Under the pieces are notes generated by a model, which was not told the DNA's origin, searched no databases, and saw only the letters and a program-made list of their open reading frames with translations. From an uncultured Chlorobiaceae bacterium (lineage in GTDB: Bacteria > Bacteroidota > Chlorobiia > Chlorobiales > Chlorobiaceae), in contig CAJEXW010000006.1 of the NCBI GenBank assembly GCA_903994525.1, positions 1 through 64,000 of the forward strand: 64,000 nucleotides of DNA. Direction: 5' to 3'. The translations under genes were made by a program, and so were the position numbers. Positions 56,408 to 64,000 of this stretch are shown one piece after another (position 1 is the first letter of the stretch; each line of letters opens with the position of its first letter).

Positions 56408-56980
56408 ATGCAGGGCAGTTTCACCGAAAACAGGAGATTTGAAAAAATCGATTTCAGGGAGGAGAGGCTTGACGGGGGTAGCTATGAGGAGTGCGGATTC
56501 ATCAACTGCAACTTTAACAGCATCGACCTCTCCGGTATGAGCTTCATCAAATGTCTCTTTGACGGTTGCGATGGTACTCTCATCAAACTCAAGAATACCA
56601 GCTTGCAGGAGGTGAAATTTGTCAACTGTAAATTACTTGGTGTCCAGTTCAGTGACTGCCGAAAATTTCTGCTTGAACTTGATTTTGAGAACTGCATGCT
56701 AAAGCTTGCCCTCTTTGCCCAGATAAAGCTTAAAAGCATCCATTTCAAAAACTGTAACCTGCAGGAGGCTGATTTCAGTGAGGCAGAGTTGCAAGGAGCC
56801 ATCTTCGAGAATTGTGACCTTTTGCAGAGCACCTTTTTCCATACCAACCTGGAGCAGGCTGATCTCTCAACGGCCTTCAACTACTCGATCAATCCTGAAA
56901 TAAATCGCCTCCGAAAAGCGAAATTTTCGATGCAGGGAGTCATCGGTTTACTCGACACCTATGGCATCGAGATTGTTTGA
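56408..56980 (+). CDS. Pentapeptide-repeat protein (Qnr-like layout)
   Basis: Start at 56408 (MQGSFTENRRFEKIDF); an in-frame ATG at 56330 would overlap the preceding gene. 190 aa. Repeats of the A(D/N)LxX type with Cys at the central position (YEECGFINCNFNS, FEECLFDGC-like, HFKNCNLQEADF, FENCDLLQSTFF) form a right-handed beta-helix. The ending MQGVIGLLDTYGIEIV resembles that of Qnr/McbG proteins, which mimic DNA and protect gyrase; that is family analogy only. It follows the membrane-protein gene by 19 bases. Confidence 0.8.
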   Translation: MQGSFTENRRFEKIDFREERLDGGSYEECGFINCNFNSIDLSGMSFIKCLFDGCDGTLIKLKNTSLQEVKFVNCKLLGVQFSDCRKFLLELDFENCMLKLALFAQIKLKSIHFKNCNLQEADFSEAELQGAIFENCDLLQSTFFHTNLEQADLSTAFNYSINPEINRLRKAKFSMQGVIGLLDTYGIEIV

Positions 56981-57000
56981 GCGGTCACTTGCAACGCATC

Positions 57001-58017
57001 TCAAAACATGGAGTGTTCCCCAAGCTCCTGCCCGGCAAGTCCATCTTTCAGCACCCGTCTGTAAAAGTCCCGCAAGGTATCACTGCCGTAGGAGGGTGTC
57101 ATATCGGCATCATACTTTCCCGTTTTGGGGTTGAGCACCAGCATCGACTCTGAGCAGTAGTATTTGCCGATACGGGCAAACTCAGCTTTGTCTTCCAGCT
57201 TCGGAAAAAACTTTGCCAACAGACTCACAACAGGAATAATGAGGTCGAACATCTGGATAGGCATTTTCTTGAACCTGGGCGCACGACCAAGGAGTTCAAA
57301 AATCATCTCACCCTGTTCAAGAGGAGTGATGGGTTTACCCGGCCCGCCAATGGGGAGAATTGTATTCTGCATCGAGGGCTCCTCAATGCAGTTGACTATG
57401 TAGCGTGCCAGATCGGCCTCACTGATGGGTGTACAGGAGGTGAGCCGGCCATCGCCGAACATCACATAGGGCTTTCCCTTTTTTACCGACTCGACCTGCC
57501 CTGCGATAGATTTAAAAAAGGCCGTTGGGCGAACAATCGACCAGGTCAGCCCTGACTCTATCAACTCCTTCTCAAATTTGAGCTTTGCCCTCTGAAACTC
57601 CAGCAGTGGTTTCTGGACACAAATAGCCGAGAGTAAGACAAAATGTGTCGCTTCCGCAGCTTTGCCTGCATCAAGCGCATTGCGGGTGGCCTGATAGTCG
57701 ATACTCCACGAATCTTTGATTCCACCATTGCGAGAGGTGAGGCAGGAGACCACAACATCAAAATGTTCCCCATTGATGCCACTCTGCATCAGCGAATCGA
57801 TGCTGCTCACATTACCAAACCGCACTTCGGAGCCCTGCAACTGATGGCGAACCTCCGCTGCAGAGGTGTTTGAACCGATGCCCGAACGTTCACGAACGAA
57901 ACTGACCACATCATATCCCCTGGCAACCAGTTCACGAACAACAAACTTCCCGATATATCCTGTCGCCCCGACAACAAAAACACGTTTTTTCACTGAAGAG
58001 AGAGTTACAGATTTCAA
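57001..58017 (-). CDS. bciA: Divinyl (proto)chlorophyllide a 8-vinyl reductase, BciA type
   Basis: 338 aa. N-terminal Rossmann motif VVGATGYIGKFVVREL, then CLTSRNGGIKDSW, TWSIVRPTAFFKS and GGPGKPITPLEQGEM, followed by a C-terminal KDGLAGQELGEHSMF ending characteristic of DVR/BciA. NADPH-dependent reduction of the C8 vinyl group in chlorophyll and bacteriochlorophyll synthesis. It faces the csm-like chlorosome gene divergently, so the two pigment-related genes share one intergenic region. Confidence 0.9.
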   Translation of the reverse strand: MKSVTLSSVKKRVFVVGATGYIGKFVVRELVARGYDVVSFVRERSGIGSNTSAAEVRHQLQGSEVRFGNVSSIDSLMQSGINGEHFDVVVSCLTSRNGGIKDSWSIDYQATRNALDAGKAAEATHFVLLSAICVQKPLLEFQRAKLKFEKELIESGLTWSIVRPTAFFKSIAGQVESVKKGKPYVMFGDGRLTSCTPISEADLARYIVNCIEEPSMQNTILPIGGPGKPITPLEQGEMIFELLGRAPRFKKMPIQMFDLIIPVVSLLAKFFPKLEDKAEFARIGKYYCSESMLVLNPKTGKYDADMTPSYGSDTLRDFYRRVLKDGLAGQELGEHSMF

Positions 58018-58318
58018 TAGAAATACCCTTTATTCATGTTGCAGCAAGAGAGATAAGGGAAAGATAAACATGGAACAGCGAAAATACAGGATTATGTCGC
58101 AGTTATCAAAATTCATTCACCAACAAGGTGATTGTTGACAATGAAAAATTGATATGGCTACTGTAGCGCTGTTTTTCGATCAATTATCTTATATTCGAAC
58201 TTGGTACTCTGCCTGATTGGAAGATAAGGGACTTTTCAGCAGGTATGCTCAGCCGAGGGGGGGATCCAGACCTTTTTTCCACGTACAACTTTTCTTTATC
58301 ACCTAAACACATCATCCT
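58018..58318. other. Intergenic region between bciA and the csm-like gene
   Basis: 301 bases with no supported gene. It holds the divergent promoters of the two pigment-related genes. A GC-rich run (GAGGGGGGGATCC, about 58255-58267) lies about 55 bases before the csm-like start. I cannot place promoter boxes with confidence. Confidence 0.4.
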
Positions 58319-58549
58319 ATGGCAAACGAAAACGAAGGCGGCGTCTTTTCTGACCTCTTTATTGCAGTCGGTGCTCTTGTCCAGAATGTGGCTGATACCC
58401 TGCTGAGCGGTGTCAACTCTGCCTCTTCACTTGTGCAGTCCTGCGCCACTCTCTGTGTTTCAATCGTCACCAACACCGCAAACACGGCGATTCAGATCAT
58501 TGAGGGTGTTTCTACTGCTGTCACAACAGCCATCACCCCGAAAAAGTAA
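58319..58549 (+). CDS. Small chlorosome-envelope-like protein (CsmB/CsmF type)
   Basis: 76 aa, no cleavable signal peptide, no His or Trp. Highly Ala/Ser/Thr/Val-rich amphipathic helices (FSDLFIAVGALVQNVADTLL; SIVTNTANTAIQIIEGV) ending AVTTAITPKK. Size, composition and the P-K-K end fit the small acidic-to-neutral CsmB/CsmF envelope proteins of chlorosomes, which lie on the lipid monolayer. Proximity to bciA supports a role in light harvesting. Exact Csm letter not assigned. Followed by a terminator. Confidence 0.6.
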   Translation: MANENEGGVFSDLFIAVGALVQNVADTLLSGVNSASSLVQSCATLCVSIVTNTANTAIQIIEGVSTAVTTAITPKK

Positions 58550-58569
58550 CAGTTACTTTTTTATTGATC

Positions 58570-58612
58570 AAAGCCCCCTGTTCTCTCCTGAGCAGAGGGC
58601 TTTATCTTGTTT
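58570..58612 (+). terminator. Rho-independent terminator of the csm-like gene
   Basis: AAAGCCCCCTG (58570-58580) and CAGAGGGCTTT (58593-58603) pair with one mismatch around a 12-base loop; a T-rich stretch follows (to 58615). It lies 20 bases after the csm-like stop. Confidence 0.8.
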
Positions 58613-58744
58613 TTCCTTATGCTATATGCCAACCTCAGCGCCCTGTTTTGATGAAGCGGTTTCGGCCATAGTGCCAAAGTGGTGCCTGCCAACACCAGCA
58701 ATGATCATTCAAAAACATCTTTCTGAAAACGTATAATGGAGACC

Positions 58745-59308
58745 ATGATGAGCAAACCATTTCGAATAGTTGTTCTCTTTTTTGGACTGTTAGCCACTCT
58801 CCTTCCATGCTTCTCCACGGCCGCTCCGGCACCCGACCCCGCAAACACGATCTGTCTTGACCTCCCTGCCGGAAGAGTGGTCATTGAGATGCTGCCGGCT
58901 CTTGCCCCCCGCCATGTTAATCGCATCAAGGAGTTGACCCGCAAAGGATTTTATGACGGTCTTGCTTTTCATCGTGTTATACCGGGCTTTATGGCTCAGA
59001 CCGGCGACCCGACAGGCAACGGCTCAGGTGGCTCCGGCCAAAAGCTCAAATCTGAATTTTCGCGTGAGCCGCATCTCCGAGGCACCCTCTCGATGGCACG
59101 CGCCTCGGACCCCAACAGCGCCGACAGCCAGTTTTTTATCTGCTTTGCACCAGCGCCATTCCTCGACGGTCAATACACCGTTTGGGGGCGTGTCGTATCG
59201 GGAATGGAATTTGTTGACAAGATCAAGGCTGGTTCGGAATCCAATAATGGAGCGGTCTCCAATCCCGACAGAATAGTGCGGATGAAGCTCGCTTCAGAAG
59301 TAAAATAG
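58745..59308 (+). CDS. Periplasmic cyclophilin-type peptidyl-prolyl isomerase
   Basis: Start at 58745 or 58748 (MMSKPFRIVVLFFG), with GGAGA just upstream; an ATG at 58736 lies within the ribosome site. 188 aa. Signal peptide about 1-25 (cleavage near STAA). Cyclophilin core: FYDGLAFHRVIPGFMAQTGDPTGNGSGG with the catalytic Arg, and NSADSQFFICFAP. Helps fold exported proteins at Xaa-Pro bonds. Confidence 0.93.
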   Translation: MMSKPFRIVVLFFGLLATLLPCFSTAAPAPDPANTICLDLPAGRVVIEMLPALAPRHVNRIKELTRKGFYDGLAFHRVIPGFMAQTGDPTGNGSGGSGQKLKSEFSREPHLRGTLSMARASDPNSADSQFFICFAPAPFLDGQYTVWGRVVSGMEFVDKIKAGSESNNGAVSNPDRIVRMKLASEVK

Positions 59309-59333
59309 TAAAGTTGAGTGGCGGCAGAGTCTG

Positions 59334-62300
59334 TTATGCCGCCACCGTTTTTTCATAAAATGGTGAGGGTATTCTGGGATAAACGCGGTAGACATGGCGA
59401 AAAATCTCCTCCGATCTCCCCTTCACCTCCTCTTCGGTATAGCTCTCCACCGGCAGACCTGTAGCCTCACTCCAGAGAAAATCATGGATTGCCGTACGCA
59501 CCGCATCACGGGTTGACTCCTTTTCCTGCCAGTGGCCGATCCTGAGCTTTTCACCCTTCAGGGTTTCAAGCAGCCCCTTCGCCACTTTTTTGATGCGACC
59601 TCTCTCCTGCTGGGTCAGCTCCTGCTTCTTCAGAAGGTCAAAAATAGCAAGCGACTCCTCGTCAAGCCCTTCACGCACGGCCCGTCTCTCCTCCTCATCA
59701 AGCTCCTGCACCATACGCACCAGCTCTTCAAAGGTTTTCTCAATTGAGAGACGATCTTTCTCCCGGTTGTAAGCCTCAACAATATCCTCATAGTGGCGCT
59801 GAAAGTTGGTGCGAAGCGGGTTTCGCTCCATCAGTCGCCGCAGCTTGTTGTCAATTGCCTGGCTGAGATTCTGGACGGCAGTTCGTTTGACCCTGCTCCG
59901 CTCAAACTCCAGACGAAGCCGCTCGAAATCAATCTTGCTGATATCGAACGGCTCCGATGCTTCTGAAAGCTGTGAGGGTATCACCTCAATGGGCGCATCA
60001 ACAAGATGGTGAAACTGCTGGATGACCTCCTTGGCCGCAAGAATGGCGGCATTGCGCTCAAAACCGCTCTTGGTGATAATTTCATCGAGAGAGGCACCGC
60101 GCCCGACAAGGAACGACCGGATAACCGTCAACGTTTCAACAAGATCAGCAAGCAGCTCCTCATTCGGTCTTGCAGGATCGTTCTCGCCACTGCCTTCATG
60201 GCCATCGTCGCCCACTCCGGCAAAGGTTGCCAGCGCCTTGCGCAGGTGGCGGAGAATGCCGCAATAGTCGACAATCAGGCCGTTGTTCTTTCCCGCATTG
60301 ACCCGGTTGGCCCGCGCAATGGCCTGCATCAGCGTATGCGCCTTGAGAGGCTTGTCGAGATAGATGGTCGTCAGGCTCGGCACATCAAAGCCAGTGCGCC
60401 ACATCGCACAGACAAAGACGATGCGGAAAGGGTGCTCCTCCTCCTTGAAGGCATCGTCGAGAGCCATCCGCTGCATGTTGCGGAAACGGGGCTTCGTCTT
60501 CATGGAGTCCGGCAGCTCCATCCCCTCCTTGATGAGCCGCCGGTGGGGCAGAATATCAAGATCCCACTTGCGGAACTTCTCCACCTCGCCCTGCTCCTCG
60601 CTCACCACAACCGCCATGAGGGTTTCGCGCATCCGGGCAATCTTCCTTTGACGCTGAATCTCCTCCTGCTCATCGGCAAGCGCGGGCAGCTCACGCTCCA
60701 GCTCCCCGATCCGCTCCTGCCAGTAGAACTCAATCAGCAGATACATGCGGACACAGGTGATCTTGTCGATACAGACCATCATCGCCTTGCCCGACTCCCA
60801 GCCGTTGGAGTAGTGATGCACAAAATCACGCGCAATCTGGTTGAGGCGCTTTTCAGCCGTAATGATGTGATAATCGCGCCGAAGAGCCTGCTCAAGCCGC
60901 TCGGTAACATTGATATCCTCAATCTCAAGGCTCTCAACCTTCTCGGCAATGCGCTCATTCAGGTCACCCAGCGCAATACCAAGCTTCTCACCACGGGCAT
61001 CATAGTAGATCGGCACCGTCGCTTTGTCGTCCACTGCCCGCTGAAAATCGTAGGTCGAAACATAGTCGCCAAAGACTCGACGGGTAATTTCGTCATCCTT
61101 GAAGAGCGGCGTGCCGGTAAAGCCGATAAAACTGGCATTCGGCAACCCATTGCGCATATTGAGCGCCAGCATCCCGTACTGCGTCCGATGCGCCTCATCG
61201 GTGATGACAATAATATCGTCACGGCTGGTATAGCTCTACTCCGGCTTCACCTCCACATTGAACTTCTGGATTAGCGAAAAAACATACTTCTTGTGCTGCC
61301 CAAGCAAGTTGCAAAGGTGCTGGCCACTCGAAGCGCGGCACGGGTCGCGGTCGTTATCCACCACACCGCAACCGGCAAAGCTCTTGTAAATCTGCGTATC
61401 GAGATCGTCGCGGTCGGTGAGAATCAGGAAGGTGAAGTTACCGCCAAGCTTGCGATGCACCTTGCGCGTAAAAAAAAGCATCGAATAGCTCTTCCCCGAC
61501 CCTTGGGTATGCCAGAAGACGCCAAGCTTCCCCTTGCGCTCTCTGCGCTCCACAACCGCCTCAAGGGCACGGTTCACCCCAAGAAACTGATGGTTGCGGG
61601 CAACAATCTTTTTCGTCTCACCCGACGAGTCATCAAAAGCGATAAAGTTCTCCAAGAGATCCATAAAATTGCTCTTCTGGCACAACCCCCGGCTCACGCT
61701 CGGCAAGCCGCTTCCACTCATGAAAATGCTCCCACCTGCTGGTAATGGAGCCAAGCTTCGCCTTGTGACCATTGCCAAAAATGAGCAAAGCGTTGTGATG
61801 AAAGATATGCGGGATGGTATCGGTATAGTCTTTGAAATTTTTCTCGTAGCCGGAGCGAATATCCTTGCCGATATTCTTGAACTCCATGAAGAGAAGCGGC
61901 AAACCATTGACAAAGACCACAATATCAGGACGCCGCCGGTAGAGATCGCCCCGAATCCAGAGCTCCCGCACACAGAGAAAATGGTTGTTCAACGGCTCAT
62001 CAAAGTCAAAGAGCCGCAACCGATGTTTCAGGCGCTCCCCCTTTTCATTCTGGAAGGTGACCAGCACCCCGTCGCGGAAGAGCGTGTACTTCTCCCGGTT
62101 CGTCGCCAACAATGTCTGCGTCGTCGTCGTCGTCACAACCTGCCGCAGCCCGTCATCATAAGCCGTATCAGGCAACTCCGGATTCAGCTCGACCAGCTTC
62201 GCCCTGAGCGTGCGCGTCAGCACCACCTCCCGGTCATCCCTGCGGCCCAGAAAACTGTCGGGGCCGAAGTCCTCGCGGTTGTGGGCATAGATTGACTCCC

Positions 62301-62376
62301 AACCCAGTTGCTGCTCCAGATAATCCGCCGTCGTTTGCTGGACGAGGGAATCTTCGGTGTAGGGAGATGGGGTCAC
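59334..62376 (-). pseudogene. hsdR: Broken type I restriction enzyme R subunit (hsdR)
   Basis: Three pieces make one HsdR. The N-terminal nuclease part starts with GTG at 62376 (TEDSLVQQTTADYLEQQLGWES). The motor part has Walker A HTQGSGKSYSM and DEAH ([10 protein letters not shown]). The C-terminal part reaches 59334 ([19 protein letters not shown]). Break 1 is a frameshift at about 61660-61690, where about 15 expected residues are missing; GGGTTGTG remains at the join, as left by a deletion between short repeats. Break 2 is an in-frame TAG at 61236-61238, with normal coding resuming directly after it. Downstream of both breaks the protein is well conserved, so inactivation looks recent. hsdM and hsdS are not in the window. 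Confidence 0.85.
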
Positions 62377-62510
62377 TGGCGCTCCTGCATTGATTGTTGA
62401 AGCTTAATGAAGGCCACCCTATCATGGGCCTCATTATGGGCCCCAACATGAGGTGTTTCATGCGGGGTTAACTCTGGCTGTTCACGAACATTCTGAAACT
62501 TCGGTATCAT
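62373..62510 (-). CDS. 45-aa ORF coupled between the AlbA-type gene and hsdR
   Basis: ATG at 62510 overlaps the TGA of the upstream AlbA-type gene (ATGA), and its own TGA (62373-62375) overlaps the GTG start of hsdR (GTGA). The peptide starts MIPKFQNVREQPELTPHE and is His-rich in the middle. Double coupling suggests a genuine operon member or the remnant of a longer gene; the TPHETPHV part resembles linker tails of AlbA/Schlafen-type proteins. No known function. Confidence 0.45.
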   Translation of the reverse strand: MIPKFQNVREQPELTPHETPHVGAHNEAHDRVAFIKLQQSMQERQ

Positions 62511-63754
62511 GGTTTTACCTCCGAATCAGCCAATAATCTTTTCCCATTCGTTGTAATACGGTATTGCTGAAGGCGGCTCACAGGCTTTCCGTGAATAGTA
62601 TACTCTATGTAACCATCCAACAGAAGTCGCCGTATGACCTTATTGAGCTGACCGGAAACAGATTTCTGCCCCAGGCCTTTTGAAATATCCGATTTAGAAA
62701 GAGTGGATTTGTCAAGCAGCCTCAATACAAAAATATCCAATGACTCTGGCTGCGACTCTGGCTGTTGGTTTTCAACTCGACTCCCTGGTCTGGGAAAAGT
62801 CACGGTAAACCAATGCTCCGACACATCAATCTGCGGTTCTGCAACCCCATAATCGAGGCACAAATTGCGGATGCGCCGGATTCCTGAACCGATATGCTCA
62901 ACCGCCTCCATGCGGTGCAGCATCCCGAACAAGAGCGGATTGCGTGGAATACTCTTGAAGCCAGGATCAGCCTCAGTCATGCCCGCAGGCAGACCACCGG
63001 GGCTGACAATTTCCACCCGATCCTTGAAGATATAGACCTGCACATTTGCCGTGGAACGATAATCGCGATGGGCAAGCGCATTCACCACCGCCTCTTCAGG
63101 CAGTTCAGGCCGCCCATCACGCTTGACATGCTTGATGATGTACTCCACATTGATCTTGGAGAGAAGATAAACCATCACATCATCAAGCATGGTATAGATA
63201 TCGCTGTCGAAACCGCGCCTGTCAAGAATTCGCTCCTTGTCGGTACCCAGAAACAAGGCGCAGGCAACATCAGCACTGATGGTAAATTTGCGGATATCCT
63301 TTGCCAGCAGCTACGCGCCAGCATGGACCATAGAACCATCCTTGAACAGGTGCAGATTGGCAAGAACTGTCAACGGCTCAATATCCACCGGAATTTTTGC
63401 CCGACGCTGAAAAAGTTTCCAGACATCACTTGTCAAATCATCATGAATCGAAAAGCGGTCGCAGGGTGTTTCATCAAAATGGATCAGCCCCTCCCTGAAA
63501 AAAAATTTCCGGATCTCCTCCCGAGACATCTGCTGCGATGATGCCCCTTCGCGCATAAAAAACTTGCCCCCGAACGAATAGGGTTTGCCATGCTGCTCCG
63601 GCACTGTGACGCACAACGCCCGGTCAACATTCGCAATATCAACTACTATCGGAGGTTCAGCCGAACGGGCTGTTGTCTGCACCTCCGACTTGAGACGGTT
63701 AAGGTCATCAACGCCTGTCATCTCTCCATTATCCGCCACACCAATCAGAATCAC
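62507..63754 (-). pseudogene. AlbA_2/Schlafen-type ATP-binding regulator, interrupted by TAG
   Basis: Reading from 63754 toward 62507, the frame has VILIGVADNGEMTGVDDL (AlbA_2 core), FMREGASSQQMSREEI, then HAGA followed by TAG (63311-63313) and, in the same frame, LLAKDIRKFTISADVACALF and the HATPase/RecG-like part (PEEAVVNALAHRDYR, VEHIGSGIRRIRNL), ending with a winged-helix C-terminus. The conserved EFKRS and ICAFANATGG blocks lie upstream of 63754, to about 63835, but no ATG, GTG or TTG is in frame there. The start is therefore uncertain or lost. Likely a recently inactivated gene co-transcribed with hsdR. Confidence 0.75.
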
Positions 63755-63938
63755 CCCGCCGGTAGCATTGGCAAAAGCACAGATCTCACGACCAAGATTC
63801 GACGTACCCGACCGCTTGAACTCGGTTGTGAAACCTGAAGTGGCGGGAGAGTGACCGACAAAGCCTGTTTTTAAGAATTCTGCGAGAAAAGCCCCGTTAA
63901 AAAATTTTCGAGTGCTTGTTTTATGGAGGAGAAAAAAA

Positions 63939-64000
63939 ATGGATGAGGTACAGGCATTTATTGATGAGCAAAAAGCTCTGGATCCAGAGTTTGCGGAGTC
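63939..64000 (+). CDS. N-terminus of a HigA-like (XRE) antitoxin, cut by the window end
   Basis: ATG at 63939 with strong GGAGGAG eight bases upstream. The 20 visible residues (MDEVQAFIDEQKALDPEFAE) resemble the start of HigA-type antitoxins, where a D-P-E-F motif precedes the HTH. The partner toxin should lie just upstream, but I find no clear HigB frame there. Partial and tentative. Confidence 0.45.
   Translation, partial: MDEVQAFIDEQKALDPEFAE

Noticed and set aside
60006..61274. 422-codon open frame on the plus strand opposite hsdR
   Set aside because: It runs antisense over the conserved HsdR motor and C-terminal parts, has no domain I recognise, and is explained by the codon usage of the real gene.
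61236..63313. General recoding of TAG as a sense codon in this genome
   Set aside because: TAG ends several normal genes in the window (at 8869, 29882, 51702 and 59308), so only local inactivation or rare readthrough is considered.
63755..64000. Extension of the AlbA-type frame to the window end as one long gene
   Set aside because: The frame stays open but has no start codon and runs antisense to a well-spaced ribosome site and start of the HigA-like gene.
1..64000. CRISPR arrays, rRNA, tRNA genes, intact insertion sequences or prophage
   Set aside because: No regularly spaced repeats, no cloverleaf-like sequence with a recognisable T-arm, and no transposase or integrase motif were seen in the gaps or reading frames.

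Overview
The window most likely comes from a green sulfur bacterium (Chlorobiaceae, Chlorobium/Pelodictyon type). It carries both subunits of ATP-citrate lyase (aclB-aclA), the key enzyme of the reverse TCA cycle. It also carries a BciA-type 8-vinyl reductase for (bacterio)chlorophyll synthesis, next to a small protein that looks like a chlorosome envelope protein. The species assignment is inference; nothing was searched.

Layout. 1-3.1 kb: the end of a truncated gene, an NmrA-like SDR, lipA with a divergent CPBP-like membrane protein, and hup. 3.5-10.0 kb: an accessory regulatory block made of a membrane histidine kinase, an NtrC-type sigma-54 activator, three small secreted proteins with DxDGDG calcium-type loops, and an outer-membrane barrel. 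Two sigma-54 promoters with matching paired upstream dyads lie inside it. 10.0-16.7 kb: argH, a ClC channel, a tiny diheme cytochrome coupled to a DUF4405-like membrane protein, a rhodanese behind a strong promoter with an overlapping dyad, DUF2892, a methyltransferase and OsmC. 17.0-23.0 kb: arginine operon argC-J-B-F-R-G (minus strand) with an ARG-box-like site upstream. 23.1-27.9 kb: a tight row of lipoprotein binding protein, diguanylate cyclase and two LolC/E permeases. 28-35 kb: TPR protein, GDT1-type transporter, lgt, aclBA and an RRM protein. 35.4-42.6 kb: one 2416-residue adhesin-like gene with an N-terminal DUF4347 domain and RTX repeats. 43-45 kb: ppa and prfC. 45.4-54.1 kb: copper/heavy-metal island (TolC-CusB-CusA, cupredoxin, CopA). 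54-57 kb: an outer-membrane protein and a lipoprotein/membrane/pentapeptide trio. 57-59.3 kb: bciA, csm-like gene, periplasmic cyclophilin. 59.3-64 kb: a decaying defence locus with a broken hsdR, a coupled 45-aa ORF, an AlbA/Schlafen-type gene with an in-frame TAG, and the start of a HigA-like antitoxin.

The best candidate for an undescribed system is the 3.6-10.0 kb block. The kinase/activator pair is followed by two copies of the same promoter architecture: two 16-bp dyads (TCGACC-N4-GGTCGA type) 20 bp apart, then 95-96 bp to a TGGCACG-N4-TTGAT sigma-54 element. Each copy drives a paralogous small exported protein, and the second probably also drives a third small protein and an outer-membrane barrel. 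Operators, promoters, secreted products and barrel look like one self-contained envelope-response regulon.
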